From: Bin34 sp963422415
GTDB taxonomy: Bacteria; Chloroflexota; Anaerolineae; Caldilineales; Caldilineaceae
Length of the DNA stretch: 64,000 nt
Direction: 5' to 3'
NCBI GenBank assembly: GCA_963422415.1
Contig: OY729430.1
Location: 2,356,001 to 2,420,000, forward strand
Every line of letters starts with the position of its first letter. Positions within the stretch are counted from its first letter, which is position 1. Below, in pieces: positions 1-9,004 of this stretch. The notes below the pieces were generated by a model. The model made no database searches, was not told the origin of the DNA, and was given only the letters and a program-made list of their open reading frames with translations. The position numbers and the translations under genes were made by a program.

Positions 1-61
1 CCACAATCCATCTGTGATGATCAGGAGGGCCAGTCATTGACGAGAAAAGGACCATGACGTA

Positions 62-82
62 TTTCCTGCCACTGGCAGGAAA
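62..82. repeat. Short perfect hairpin downstream of the PPK2 gene
   Basis: Nine-base arms TTTCCTGCC and GGCAGGAAA flank a three-base loop. It lies about 40 bases beyond the stop codon of the minus-strand polyphosphate kinase gene, where a terminator would be expected. No T-run follows on the minus strand, so it may only stabilise the 3' end of the message. Confidence 0.4.
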
Positions 83-120
83 GTGGATGTGGAGGCTTGG
101 TGGCGCGCAGGGCGCGCGGG

Positions 121-912
121 TCAAGGCAAGAGAGGACGGGAGGTCGGGGACGGCGGCCGATTCGGGGGAGTCTCAGAGGTTGAACCGCTCTCTTCGATCT
201 TGCTGATTACTTCTTGCAGGACTTGAATACGAGCGAATCTTTTGGTTTCCGCAGCGATTACGGTCCAAGGAGCTTCAGGGGAATGGGTAAGACGAAACAT
301 GTCCGCGATCGCAATTTCATATTCCTTGCGTTTGCTACGGTTGCGCCAGTCCTCTTCGGTCAGCTTCCAAGCCCGCAAAGGATCGTGGGCCCGCCGGTCA
401 AAACGTCTTTGTTGCTCTGCCAACGAAATGTGCAGGAAAAACTTGAGCAGCAGAGTCCCTTCCATGACCAGCAGTTTCTCGAAAAGCCGGATTCCTTCAA
501 AGGCCCGTTGCCATTCCACTGGCTGACAGAAGTTTTCCACCCTTTCCACCAGCACTCTGCCGTACCAGGTGCGATCCAGAATGCACATGCCACCCCGCCC
601 CGGAATCGCGGGCCAGAAACGCCACAGAAAATGATGTCTCTTGTCTCGAGAGGAGGGAGATTGGTACTGGTGTACCTTGTAGTGGCGCGGGTCAAGAGGG
701 TCCACCAGCCGCCGTATACATCCACCCTTGCCGGCCGCGTCCCAGCCTTCAAACAGAATCAGCAAGGGAGAACCCAACTGGCCTCCCAACTGGCCCCCCC
801 GCTGCAGTCTCAGGTGCAGAAACCTAGCTTGCAATTCCGAGAGTTGCCTTTCATATTTTGATTTTCCCAGCCTTTGGGACAAGTCCGCGTCCGCGAGTGC
901 GGGAATCTTCAT
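121..912 (-). CDS. ppk2: Polyphosphate kinase 2 family protein (polyphosphate:nucleotide phosphotransferase)
   Basis: PPK2 enzymes move phosphate between polyphosphate and nucleotides in the cytoplasm. The chosen product is 263 residues, a normal single-domain length. It shows Walker A GWDAAGKGG near residues 56-64 and the lid/Walker B block DRTWYGRVLVERVE near 113-126, which resembles the AMP-phosphorylating subgroups. The frame stays open for another 222 codons upstream, but that part is cysteine- and arginine-rich and looks like read-through of decayed DNA. I therefore start at the ATG ending at 912, which has AAGAGG about 11 bases upstream. A GTG 21 codons earlier is an alternative. Subgroup and nucleotide preference are inferred. 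It is followed by a hairpin and preceded by a pseudogene, and stands alone. Confidence 0.85.
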   Translation of the reverse strand: MKIPALADADLSQRLGKSKYERQLSELQARFLHLRLQRGGQLGGQLGSPLLILFEGWDAAGKGGCIRRLVDPLDPRHYKVHQYQSPSSRDKRHHFLWRFWPAIPGRGGMCILDRTWYGRVLVERVENFCQPVEWQRAFEGIRLFEKLLVMEGTLLLKFFLHISLAEQQRRFDRRAHDPLRAWKLTEEDWRNRSKRKEYEIAIADMFRLTHSPEAPWTVIAAETKRFARIQVLQEVISKIEESGSTSETPPNRPPSPTSRPLLP

Positions 913-1399
913 CGCTTGAGTTGCCTCTTGTATTGCGGCAGGGTCCAGCACTGGATCTGGAGACGTTTCCACTCCATTGTAAAGGAATGTGTGTGCCTCT
1001 GTCCTAGAATATGCAGGGATCGCATGCCGCGCAGGCATGTGGATTGCCCACTGGGACCTAGACCGAGGATCTACCGTCCTGACAAGCCATCCATTGAGAG
1101 TTTCGGGCGGCTGCAAGTCGACTGGAGCGTAGAGAATCCGTTCGGGCATGCTCCGGCCCGTGTAAAGAAACACTCCAGTGTGCCTGCATCCGTCACACGC
1201 ACCGCAAAGTGGTAACACTCCGCGCCAAACAGCTGCGGACCTTGGACAGACACATCGGGGCTCTCGCCCGCAAGCGACCCAATTTCCTGCGGTATGAAAC
1301 AGGCTGTGAGATGCACAACCCAGTGGGTACACGTACCTGCGCGTCCTTTCCAGAAAAGAAACAGGTGCGTGCATGGCCCGGGCCGGATGGGAAGGATTT

Positions 1400-2690
1400 T
1401 CAGGCGGCGGGCACAACCAGCACCTGACGACTGGGGTCGGACCAAGGGCCATCGTCGCCGGTACTGACTGCCTGTACCGAGTAGTACCAGGTGCCGACCG
1501 TAGTGGACGCTCGCTTGGTATAGCGGGTGACAGATACCCGTTCCGCCCCACCACCGGTAGCCCTAGACTGCGGCGCACGCGATTGCATTGTCGACATAGC
1601 GCACGGTGCCCTGTGTATCCACCTGCATGGTGAAGACGTGGTTATCGGTGCCCGGCCGATCTGAGCCATCCTCATTGACATGCCGTACATTCGTCACCTC
1701 CCAAGTTTCAGTCCGTGCCGGCCGGAAGCCGATCGACAGCACGCACAGCTCCTCGGGGATTCTGGCGAGCATGGTATGTACGGGGGAGCGTAGAGAGGCG
1801 AAGGGGGCCTTGATCTGATGGGCTCCTGAGGCTTTGTTCGTCGAGACCGGTGTGACGAGTGTGGGCGGCACCGCAGCGGTAACTTGCACCAGACCATCTA
1901 AAATGGATGTGCATCTCGCGATATCCCGGTGATCGGTTTCGCCCTCCAGACGATAGCTCCAGAAATCTTCGATGCTGTAGCCCAAGCCGAAGAGACAGTA
2001 ACCCAAGACCACATCTCGATAGGCTTGATTGTCCCGCGCCAAAGTCTTGACGACAGCCAAGTATCGACTTTCACCTTGGGAATTGTTTTTGCGCCAAATG
2101 GGTACTGCTTCCAGCCTAGAAACGGTATTGAACCCGAGAGAGCCACTGGAGCTAGGATGCGGTCGTCGGCCCCGTACTCCGAGACGATCACTTTCAAATG
2201 AGGAAAGGCCTGCTTGTACCAAGTATAGACACGATGTTCAAAGCAATGGACATTATTGCGACGGTTGAAGGGAGAGATCCTCTCTATGGCGACCTGTGTC
2301 TTGTCAACCCAGAGTGTAGTGTTCTTGTCATCGGCTTGAAATACTGGTGCAGCAGCAACACATTAGGCGGTACCGGCCAGCATCCCAGGGTGCTCTTCAC
2401 GGTACTGGTGGGTTTCGGCCGACGGCCTCTCTCTTTGATGATTTGGCGTCCAATCCCACGCTGGTCATAGACGGTCGGCTGCTGGACCTGCCGAAGGGGC
2501 AATATCCTTCGCCCCAACCAAGGTCTGTGCCAACGGCATCGTGGTGCCCCGGCCTGATCTCTATCCGGATCTGGTGGGCAACTGCACCCTGTTGCTGAGC
2601 CTGCATGTCCCGTATTGGTGGGATATTGTAAAGCCCATAACCCGGTGGTCCGGTGTAGTAGAAGAGGACTGCATCGCGAAGCTACATGTG
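1400..2690 (-). pseudogene. Decayed secreted protein with a C-terminal fibronectin type III-like domain
   Basis: Protein-like sequence can be followed on the minus strand only by hopping between frames and through stops. About 2640-2400 reads as a carbohydrate-active or adhesin-like segment. About 2360-2070 contains FPHLKVIVSEYGADDR, which recalls the active-site strand of glycoside hydrolases. About 2105-1563 carries on in a second frame, and 1570-1400 ends in a third frame with WYYSVQAVSTGDDGPWSDPS, typical of the last strands of an FN3 domain, then a stop. At least two frameshifts and two stop codons break it. The FN3 tail is well supported; the glycosidase idea is weak. No intact start was found. 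Confidence 0.55.
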
Positions 2691-2870
2691 CAGGGTACCC
2701 CATCTGATGGGTGTTCTGCCCTCGTCATAGGACCAGCTCACGCACCTGACAGACCTGAACCTGAGCAGCAACATATTGAGCGGGTTTCTGCCGCTATCAT
2801 GGGACCAACTGCACCTAACAGCCTTTGTCACAGGACCATTGCAACGTGCCGCGCGCAAGAATGACGGGAC
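2655..2870 (+). pseudogene. Leucine-rich-repeat protein relic
   Basis: One plus-strand frame reads LTHLTDLNLSSNILSGFLP followed by a second partial repeat with the same SWDQL spacing. This matches the plant-type/bacterial LRR pattern LxxLxxLxLSxNxLSGxLP. An in-frame TAG interrupts the first repeat, and no flanking open frame of useful length exists. It is a short relic of an LRR surface protein, head to head with the decayed FN3 protein. Confidence 0.5.
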
Positions 2871-3289
2871 AAGAGTTCCCCCGAGGGTAAGGTGTTCAAA
2901 ATCAGCTGTAGGCGGGACTTGGTCCTAGGCGCAAAATCGGCAACTCTAAATTCAGATAAGCAAACCCAAGCAATAGCTCAAACAACCATGGAACTACGGG
3001 TTGGAATCCTTGGCTTGCCATTGTGGGATCAAGCACATCGCGCAGGGCCTCAGCCAAATTGTTCAGTTCCAGGATGAGTGACGTAACGAAGAGCCTAGGG
3101 AAGAATCAATACCACGACCAGGATGGCAAATGCAATGGCCAAGGTGATCTGCACGATAATGGAGGCTAGAGAGTTAGGCGAAATTGTTCTGAAAATGATC
3201 CTGCGTGCGGTGGAATCCGCTAGTCTTGGCCACCAACACAAAGGGGAATTGGTCCAGCGTCCATCATAGCCAAGGCAGGTGTTCTCCGT
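2871..3289. other. Non-coding or decayed stretch
   Basis: No intact gene. On the minus strand around 3190-2930 two frames give strongly hydrophobic, membrane-like peptides separated by a stop (for example SIIVQITLAIAFAILVVVLI, then a second run with ELNNLAEALRDVLD). This may be the tail of another broken membrane protein. The segment ends at the start of the dehydratase gene. Confidence 0.35.
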
Positions 3290-4993
3290 ATGCGCAGCCA
3301 CGTGTTCTTTCAGGAAACCGGTGTCGCCGGATTCATGCATCGGGCCTTTGCCAAGGCCATGGGCCTTGACGCCCATGATCTTGATAGACCGGTCATTGGC
3401 ATCTGCAATACATACAGTGAATTGAACAGTTGTCATGGCAACTTTCCCGCACTGGTGGAGGCTGTCAAGAGGGGCGTGCTACAGGCGGGTGGATTGCCTT
3501 TGGAATTTCCCACGATCTCTCTCGGTGAGATCTTTCTGAATCCCACCTCCATGCTGCTGCGCAATCTGGCCGCCATGGATACCGAGGAGATGATCCGGGC
3601 GCAGCCTCTGGATGGCGTAGTGCTGCTGGTCAACTGTGACAAGACCATTCCCGCGGCCCTGATGGGAGCCGTAAGCGCCGATCTGCCGGCCATGCTACTG
3701 TCGGGGGGACCGATGCTCAATGGCCATTTCCGCGGCCAAATCCTGGGGGCCTGTTCGGATTGCCGCCGTCTTTCCACCGAATTCCAAGCCGGGACGCTGA
3801 GTCAGGCGGACTACGAGGCGGTAGAGGATGGCATTGTCCGTAGTGATGGGCACTGCATGGTGATGGGCACTGCATCCACCATGAACAGCATGTGTGAAGC
3901 CTTGGGCATTTCCCTGCCCGGAAATGGAGCCATACCGGCGCCGGACAGCCGCCGTCTGCGGTTGGCCGTTGCCACGGGCCGCCGCATCGTGCACAACGTG
4001 CGAAACGACTTGCGCCCCTCCCGCATCCTGACCCGGAATTCCTTGGAGAATGCCATCCACTTGCTATGTTCGCTGGCGGGTAGTACCAATGCCGTGGTCC
4101 ACCTGTGCGCCGTGGCGGGTCGTCTTGGCATCGACCTGCCGCTGTCTCGCTTTGATGAAATTAGTCGGTCCACTCCCATGCTGGCCCACATGCGGCCCGC
4201 CGGCGCCTACCAGATGGAGGACCTGTTCGAGGCAGGGGGCATATCCGCCGTGCTGAAGGAACTGCTCCCACTCCTTCACGGAGAGGAATTGACGGTGACA
4301 GGCCACACTCTGGCTCAGAATGTGGCCCAGGCGCAGGTTCTCAATCCCAAGGTCATAGCCTCTCTGGAGCAACCCTTTGCTCCTGAAGGGGGATTGGCCG
4401 TGTTGACCGGCAACCTGGCCCCGGACGGCGCTGTAATCAAGCATGCCGCCGCCTCTCCCGCACTGCTCCGTCACAGGGGCCGGGCCTGCGTGTTTGAAAA
4501 CTTCGCCGACTTGGAGGCTCGCATCCATAGTCCGGACCTCGAGGTGGATCCCGACGATGTACTGGTGCTGAAAGGGGTGGGACCCATAGGTGGACCGGGG
4601 ATGCCGGAAGTGGGCAATTTGCCGATCCCCCGAAAACTCTTGGAGCGGGGCGTCCGGGACATGGTACGGATTTCCGATGGCCGCATGAGCGGCACGGCTT
4701 TTGGCACGATTGTGTTGCATGTCTGTCCCGAGAGCGCGGTGGGCGGCGCTCTCGGCCTGGTGCAGTCGGGTGACATGATTGAACTGGATGTGGCCGCGCG
4801 CAGCCTGACACTGCAGGTCTCGGACGAGGATCTGGAACGACGACGCCAAGCGTGGAATCCCCCTCCTCCTGCCTATGCACGGGGATATGGGCGGCTATTT
4901 CTGGATACGGTGACCCAGGCGCAGGCAGGCTGTGACTTCGACTTCCTGTTGGGCAACACCCCGGTCCACAGCACGACCCAGCCCAAATTCTAG
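3290..4993 (+). CDS. IlvD/Edd family dehydratase (dihydroxy-acid or aldonic-acid dehydratase)
   Basis: A cytoplasmic Fe-S and Mg-dependent dehydratase that removes water from 2,3-dihydroxy acids or sugar acids. The 567-residue product is near full length for the family. Three candidate cluster cysteines are visible: Cys48 in the NTYSELNSCH block, Cys116 in VNCDKTIPA and Cys189 in DGHCMVMGTASTMN. The N-terminus opens directly with MRSH, where family members read LRSxxWF, so the ATG at 3290 fits. No clear Shine-Dalgarno is seen, and the frame is open for some codons upstream. Sequence style is closer to the sugar-acid (arabinonate/xylonate) branch than to classic IlvD. The nearby RraA-like aldolase and DUF362 protein support sugar-acid catabolism, but the substrate is not settled. 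Confidence 0.88.
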   Translation: MRSHVFFQETGVAGFMHRAFAKAMGLDAHDLDRPVIGICNTYSELNSCHGNFPALVEAVKRGVLQAGGLPLEFPTISLGEIFLNPTSMLLRNLAAMDTEEMIRAQPLDGVVLLVNCDKTIPAALMGAVSADLPAMLLSGGPMLNGHFRGQILGACSDCRRLSTEFQAGTLSQADYEAVEDGIVRSDGHCMVMGTASTMNSMCEALGISLPGNGAIPAPDSRRLRLAVATGRRIVHNVRNDLRPSRILTRNSLENAIHLLCSLAGSTNAVVHLCAVAGRLGIDLPLSRFDEISRSTPMLAHMRPAGAYQMEDLFEAGGISAVLKELLPLLHGEELTVTGHTLAQNVAQAQVLNPKVIASLEQPFAPEGGLAVLTGNLAPDGAVIKHAAASPALLRHRGRACVFENFADLEARIHSPDLEVDPDDVLVLKGVGPIGGPGMPEVGNLPIPRKLLERGVRDMVRISDGRMSGTAFGTIVLHVCPESAVGGALGLVQSGDMIELDVAARSLTLQVSDEDLERRRQAWNPPPPAYARGYGRLFLDTVTQAQAGCDFDFLLGNTPVHSTTQPKF

Positions 4994-5077
4994 AGGTCAA
5001 CTCCCGGCCACGAACATGACCCAGCCATCGCCGATCTTGATAAAGAGCGCACTAATCATTAGAATGCGAGTATGTTG

Positions 5078-5163
<86 letters not shown>

Positions 5164-5333
5164 TTCTCCTGATTGGCGGTCGGCTGCCATCGCTGCGTCG
5201 CCTTTGGGTCCCATACAGCGGAGCCCCGTGAACCCCGTCAGGGCCGAAAGGCAGCAGCGGTAAACGGCCAGCACCGGGTGATATGGGGGTGCCTGAGGTG
5301 CGGCGTGGCGATGGCAGTCGATGGTCGGTTGGG

Positions 5334-6053
5334 TCAGGTTCTCGCCACTTGCCGTCGGATTCTATCCACCACCGCGCCCATTTCTCGGCGAGCTTCCCGG
5401 TAGCGGGCCAAAGAGGGTGCGGGGCTCCGCAGAGCGTCCAGAATGATGCCTTCCGCGGCGACGAATTCATCGCCAATGTCGACGATTTCACTGGCAATGG
5501 AGACGGGAATGGTCGAAATGCCATTCACGTCGCAATGCAGCAGGTCATTGGGCATGACACTGATGCCTCCCACCCGTACCGGCACGTTGATTTGTGGGAA
5601 GTGGCAATAGCCATGGGCACAGATGGTGCCGCTGGTGAAAACCGGAAAATGGATCGCCCTGACCTGGTCCAGATCGCGTCCGGCTCCACTGGTGATGAGA
5701 CCCACGGCTCCGAAAGTCTGGTAGGTGGTGCACATGACTTCGCCGAAGGTCGCCGCCACCGCCGGATCGTCCAAGTCCTGAAAGACCACGATGGGGGGAC
5801 CGGACAGAGTGTCAAAAAGCTCCACCTGGTCTTCGTTGCTGCTGTAGCCGTCCTCTCCACTGGGCGCGGCATCCGATCGGAATGTGGCCGTGGCCGCGAA
5901 GCCCACAATGGGCCCCATCTCGGGAAAAGCCGCCTTGATGCGGTCGTTCATGAAACCGGTGTTGCGCGGGCGCACATTGAAGAGTTCAATGATATTGCAG
6001 ATGGTAGGCGTGTCAAAGGTAGCAAGTTTTTCCAGCACGGTGGTATTCAGCAT
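5334..6053 (-). CDS. RraA-like (HMG/CHA aldolase superfamily) protein
   Basis: This fold includes class II pyruvate aldolases acting on 4-hydroxy-4-methyl-2-oxoglutarate-type substrates, oxaloacetate decarboxylases and the RNase E inhibitor RraA. The 239-residue product has the phosphate/carboxylate and metal-binding signature GAGRDLDQVR (Arg126, Asp127) and the HCDVNGISTIP block near 173-183. A TTG two codons upstream is possible, but the ATG ending at 6053 has GAGG seven bases before it and is preferred. It is divergent from the DUF362 gene and near the sugar-acid dehydratase, which favours an aldolase role over RNase regulation; that is inference. Roughly 30 C-terminal residues beyond the core are charged and helical-looking. 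Confidence 0.8.
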   Translation of the reverse strand: MLNTTVLEKLATFDTPTICNIIELFNVRPRNTGFMNDRIKAAFPEMGPIVGFAATATFRSDAAPSGEDGYSSNEDQVELFDTLSGPPIVVFQDLDDPAVAATFGEVMCTTYQTFGAVGLITSGAGRDLDQVRAIHFPVFTSGTICAHGYCHFPQINVPVRVGGISVMPNDLLHCDVNGISTIPVSIASEIVDIGDEFVAAEGIILDALRSPAPSLARYREARREMGAVVDRIRRQVART

Positions 6054-6213
6054 GGTCAAGCCTCGTCAAGAATCTGAAATATACAGAGTCAATTGTCCAT
6101 TTTGCGGTACGCTGGCCTTGCCGCCAAACAGCGGAATGGCCGTGTTTCGCTTTGATATTCCGTCAGCTTTGGCCTGAACATGTTTTATGATGAGTGTCCT
6201 TTGGCATTCAAGG

Positions 6214-6262
6214 GCCCTGTTCGTGAGCCGCTTTCCAAGGCAAAATTCCGGCAGAACAGGGC
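6214..6262 (+). repeat. Inverted repeat in the leader of the DUF362 gene
   Basis: Perfect 9-base arms GCCCTGTTC (6214-6222) and GAACAGGGC (6254-6262) are separated by 31 bases. The right arm ends about 20 bases before the AAGGAG ribosome site at 6282. It could form an RNA hairpin in the leader or be a split operator. Confidence 0.35.
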
Positions 6263-6293
6263 TCGCCTACAAGCGCAAAGCAAGGAGAATTTC

Positions 6294-7244
6294 ATGCCCC
6301 GGAATGCACGTGTTGCCCTGATGCGCGGCCAGGATCGGCGTTTGGTCACGTATCAGGCCTTGGAATCCATTCGGGATGACGTGGAACCCAAGCTAGCGGA
6401 AGAAGTGCTCATCAAGCCCAACTTTCTCTCCGACTCAATCCAGCTGGTCTCTACGCATGCCGATTCCGTACGCGGCGTACTGGACTTTCTGATGTCCGTA
6501 GACAGCCCACCTCGCCGTGTCCTGGTGGCGGAAGGCAGTGCAGGCTCCACACAACGGGCCTTTGCCCTGTTTGGATACTTGGACTTGCAAGCGGAATATG
6601 ACGTTGAGCTGGAATTCAAGGATCTGCATACCGAAACGCGTTGGGAGGAAACCACCATCTTTACCGCGAGGGAACAGCCCACAAAGGTGCGAATGCCACG
6701 TACCGTAACGGAGTCGCCCTGTACGATCAGTCTGGCGCGCGCCAAGACGCACGATGTCTGCGTCGTGACGCTGGCACTCAAGAACATGATCATGGGAACC
6801 CTTTGCCAAGAAGACCGGGTGCTCATGCATGGGTTTGACTCCCATGCCGCTCGGCGTCAGCCGATTGAGGCCAAGTTGCTGAACATCAATCTGGTGCGCT
6901 TGGCGCGCCACCTGGCTCCTGACATTGCGATAGTGGACGGCATTACCGGGCTCCAGGGCAATGGTCCCGGCGGCTCGGATGCAATCGACCTTGATGTCGT
7001 GGCGGCCGGAGTCGATGTCTTTGCCGTGGATGCCGTCATGACCTATGTCATGGGATTCGATCCCGAAGCCATGGGCGTGTTGCACTATGCTCGCACCTAT
7101 GACATGGGCTGTACCGCGCTGGAGGATATCGAGATCCTCGGGGTCCGGCACGAAGAGGTGCGGACCCGTTTCAAGCCTCACGAATCCACTCCTCTGCAAT
7201 TGCAGTGGCAAAAGCGGAATTCCGATGCTCTGATTTGGGCCTAG
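6294..7244 (+). CDS. DUF362 domain-containing protein
   Basis: DUF362 proteins are poorly characterised, and some members carry ferredoxin-like clusters. This one is 316 residues with no CxxCxxC cluster and no signal peptide. Family-like features are the early VLIKPNF segment (about residues 36-50), the central FxLxxAKTHDV-type block and LKNMIMGTLCQEDR, and a late DVVAAGVDVFAVDAV block. The frame is open back to 6180, but AAGGAG at 6282-6287 sits seven bases before the ATG at 6294, which decides the start. It is divergent from the RraA-like gene. Role unknown; a part in the neighbouring sugar-acid pathway is only a guess. Confidence 0.75.
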   Translation: MPRNARVALMRGQDRRLVTYQALESIRDDVEPKLAEEVLIKPNFLSDSIQLVSTHADSVRGVLDFLMSVDSPPRRVLVAEGSAGSTQRAFALFGYLDLQAEYDVELEFKDLHTETRWEETTIFTAREQPTKVRMPRTVTESPCTISLARAKTHDVCVVTLALKNMIMGTLCQEDRVLMHGFDSHAARRQPIEAKLLNINLVRLARHLAPDIAIVDGITGLQGNGPGGSDAIDLDVVAAGVDVFAVDAVMTYVMGFDPEAMGVLHYARTYDMGCTALEDIEILGVRHEEVRTRFKPHESTPLQLQWQKRNSDALIWA

Positions 7245-7305
7245 AACTCTGCACTCCCTAGATTTGGATCCGATTTTATCCTCAACGGAAAGCGAGAGAG
7301 ATACC

Positions 7306-7536
7306 ATGCAGTACACTGTCCATACCGTGCTGAGCCAGTTGCTCAACGACGAGCGTGCCCGGGCCATTCTGGAGAAGCACCGTCCGGGTGCGACTTCTCA
7401 TCCGCAACTGTATGAAGCCCTGCACTTGTCGCTGTTGGAACTGTCTGCCATACCTGAAACAAATCTGAGTGCAGAGGATCTCCAAGCCTTGCTGGCCGAT
7501 CTAAATCAGGAGACATCGAACAGTCAGAAGAACTGA
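7306..7536 (+). CDS. Small conserved-looking hypothetical protein (76 aa)
   Basis: A 76-residue acidic, mostly helical protein starting MQYTVHTVLSQLLNDERARAI-. The pattern LLNDERARAILEKHRPG with a later LxxLSAIPE recalls short helical modules found alone or at the ends of carbohydrate-active enzymes, but I cannot name the family. The ATG at 7306 follows a purine-rich GCGAGAGAGAT; an ATG at 7264 is possible but less likely. It sits 61 bases after the DUF362 gene and about 70 before the DUF58 gene, on the same strand, so it may be co-transcribed with either. Confidence 0.6.
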   Translation: MQYTVHTVLSQLLNDERARAILEKHRPGATSHPQLYEALHLSLLELSAIPETNLSAEDLQALLADLNQETSNSQKN

Positions 7537-7607
7537 TTGGAATGGACTGATATATCGCTGCCAACGGAGCCTGGACATTCCAGGTATTACGCAAAAAGCT
7601 TACAGAG

Positions 7608-8969
7608 TTGCCGGCTCGGATCACAAATGCAGGGCTGGATGCCAAGACCCGAATTGCCCCCAATGTAGTTTGGCCTTTAGCATTGTTGCCCCTGTTGCTG
7701 GTTGTCCAGCTGGTAGCGCCCAGCCCGATTTGGGTCGGGTTGATTTGCGCATGGGCCAGCGTTTATGTCTTTGCCTATGGCTGGCTGCGGATCCAGATTC
7801 CGCGGTTGTCCTTGCAACGCAAGACTACAAGCCAGGTCCTGCTGGTCGGTGATGCCTTGGAGGTGGAAAGCCTCTTTGCGAATTCCGGCGTCATTCCGGT
7901 GCTATGGTGCCGCGTCGTCGAAAAGGTGCCGGATCTTCAACGGGTGTCATGGGAACGCGTAGTCGCCTGTACCAGCCAGTCCTATATCGCTTGGACGGAA
8001 CAGCATGTGTGTCAACGGCGAGGCCATTTGCAGTTGGGTCCCACGGAACTGGCGCTGGGGGATCCGGTCGGCCTCTTCCAGGCCAAGCGTGAATTCAGTG
8101 CATCCACACAGATCCTAGTGCATCCCCGTGTTCTGGTCTTGCCGGCCATGGCTTTCCCGCAGCGAAGCCTCCGAGGGAATGCACAGCAACGACGGCGACT
8201 CCGCGCGGAAGTCAAGGCGCCCACTATTCGCCAGTATGCTTTCGCGGATAGCTACCGTCTGATCCACTGGCCTTCCACGGCCCGCCAAGGGGAACTCATG
8301 GTGGCAGAGTGGGAAAGTGAACCAGGCGCCCGTCTTACCGTGGTCTTGAATCTGCACAAGTCGGATCATGTGGGCAAAGGGATCACGGGCACCCTGGAGT
8401 TCGCCATTTCTGTCGCCGGCAGTCTGGTCGCCCAAACGGTGAATTCCAGTGACCAAAGACAATATGGACTCTTGTGTGCCGAGACGGAGACCCATGTGTC
8501 TTCTCTGGCACCCGGCCAAGGGGCGAGCCACATGTGGTCGGGGTTGCGCCTGTTGGCAGGAGTGAATGCCGGTGAGTTCCCTCTGCACGAGTTGTTGGCT
8601 CACAGTCACCGCTTGGCCCGATCTCGGCCGGAGGATTCCCTGTTGGTCGTGACACCCCATCCGGCCCCGCATTCTGATAGGACCTGGCAGAAACGGCGCG
8701 AGCTCCGCACCATGATGTGGCTGGCTGAATTGAATTCTCAACAACAGCGCGGACTGGACTGTGGGATCTTGTTGATCCGCCATCCGAGCCAGCGGGGGAC
8801 TCGCATACCGGCCGCTATGGAGGCACAGCTGGCCTCCTTTCCCCTGACTTTGCTGGAAACGGATGACTCCTATACGCCATTGATTACGTATCGACGGCAA
8901 CGAAAGAAATTCCTGACCACTCCGTTTGGTGGGGTAGTGGAAGTCAGTGTCGAGGAAGTCGTAGGGTAA
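7608..8969 (+). CDS. DUF58 domain membrane protein
   Basis: DUF58 proteins are membrane-anchored proteins usually encoded beside a MoxR AAA+ ATPase and a transglutaminase-like TgpA protein, and are thought to act in envelope-associated protein assembly or metal insertion. The 453-residue product has two transmembrane helices near residues 20-60 and the diagnostic RQYAFADSYRLIHWPSTAR block near 208-226. The start is uncertain: no ATG fits, and TTG at 7608 is the best candidate though its ribosome site is weak. The frame is open and protein-like for about 18 codons before it. The TgpA gene follows 35 bases downstream. No MoxR gene is present upstream, which is unusual for this pair. Confidence 0.8.
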   Translation: MPARITNAGLDAKTRIAPNVVWPLALLPLLLVVQLVAPSPIWVGLICAWASVYVFAYGWLRIQIPRLSLQRKTTSQVLLVGDALEVESLFANSGVIPVLWCRVVEKVPDLQRVSWERVVACTSQSYIAWTEQHVCQRRGHLQLGPTELALGDPVGLFQAKREFSASTQILVHPRVLVLPAMAFPQRSLRGNAQQRRRLRAEVKAPTIRQYAFADSYRLIHWPSTARQGELMVAEWESEPGARLTVVLNLHKSDHVGKGITGTLEFAISVAGSLVAQTVNSSDQRQYGLLCAETETHVSSLAPGQGASHMWSGLRLLAGVNAGEFPLHELLAHSHRLARSRPEDSLLVVTPHPAPHSDRTWQKRRELRTMMWLAELNSQQQRGLDCGILLIRHPSQRGTRIPAAMEAQLASFPLTLLETDDSYTPLITYRRQRKKFLTTPFGGVVEVSVEEVVG

Positions 8970-9004
8970 ATGCCGCGGGCATTGCAGATGACAGGGAAGT
9001 CAAT

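Noticed and set aside
4064..4849. 261-codon minus-strand frame
   Set aside because: Antisense shadow inside the dehydratase gene.
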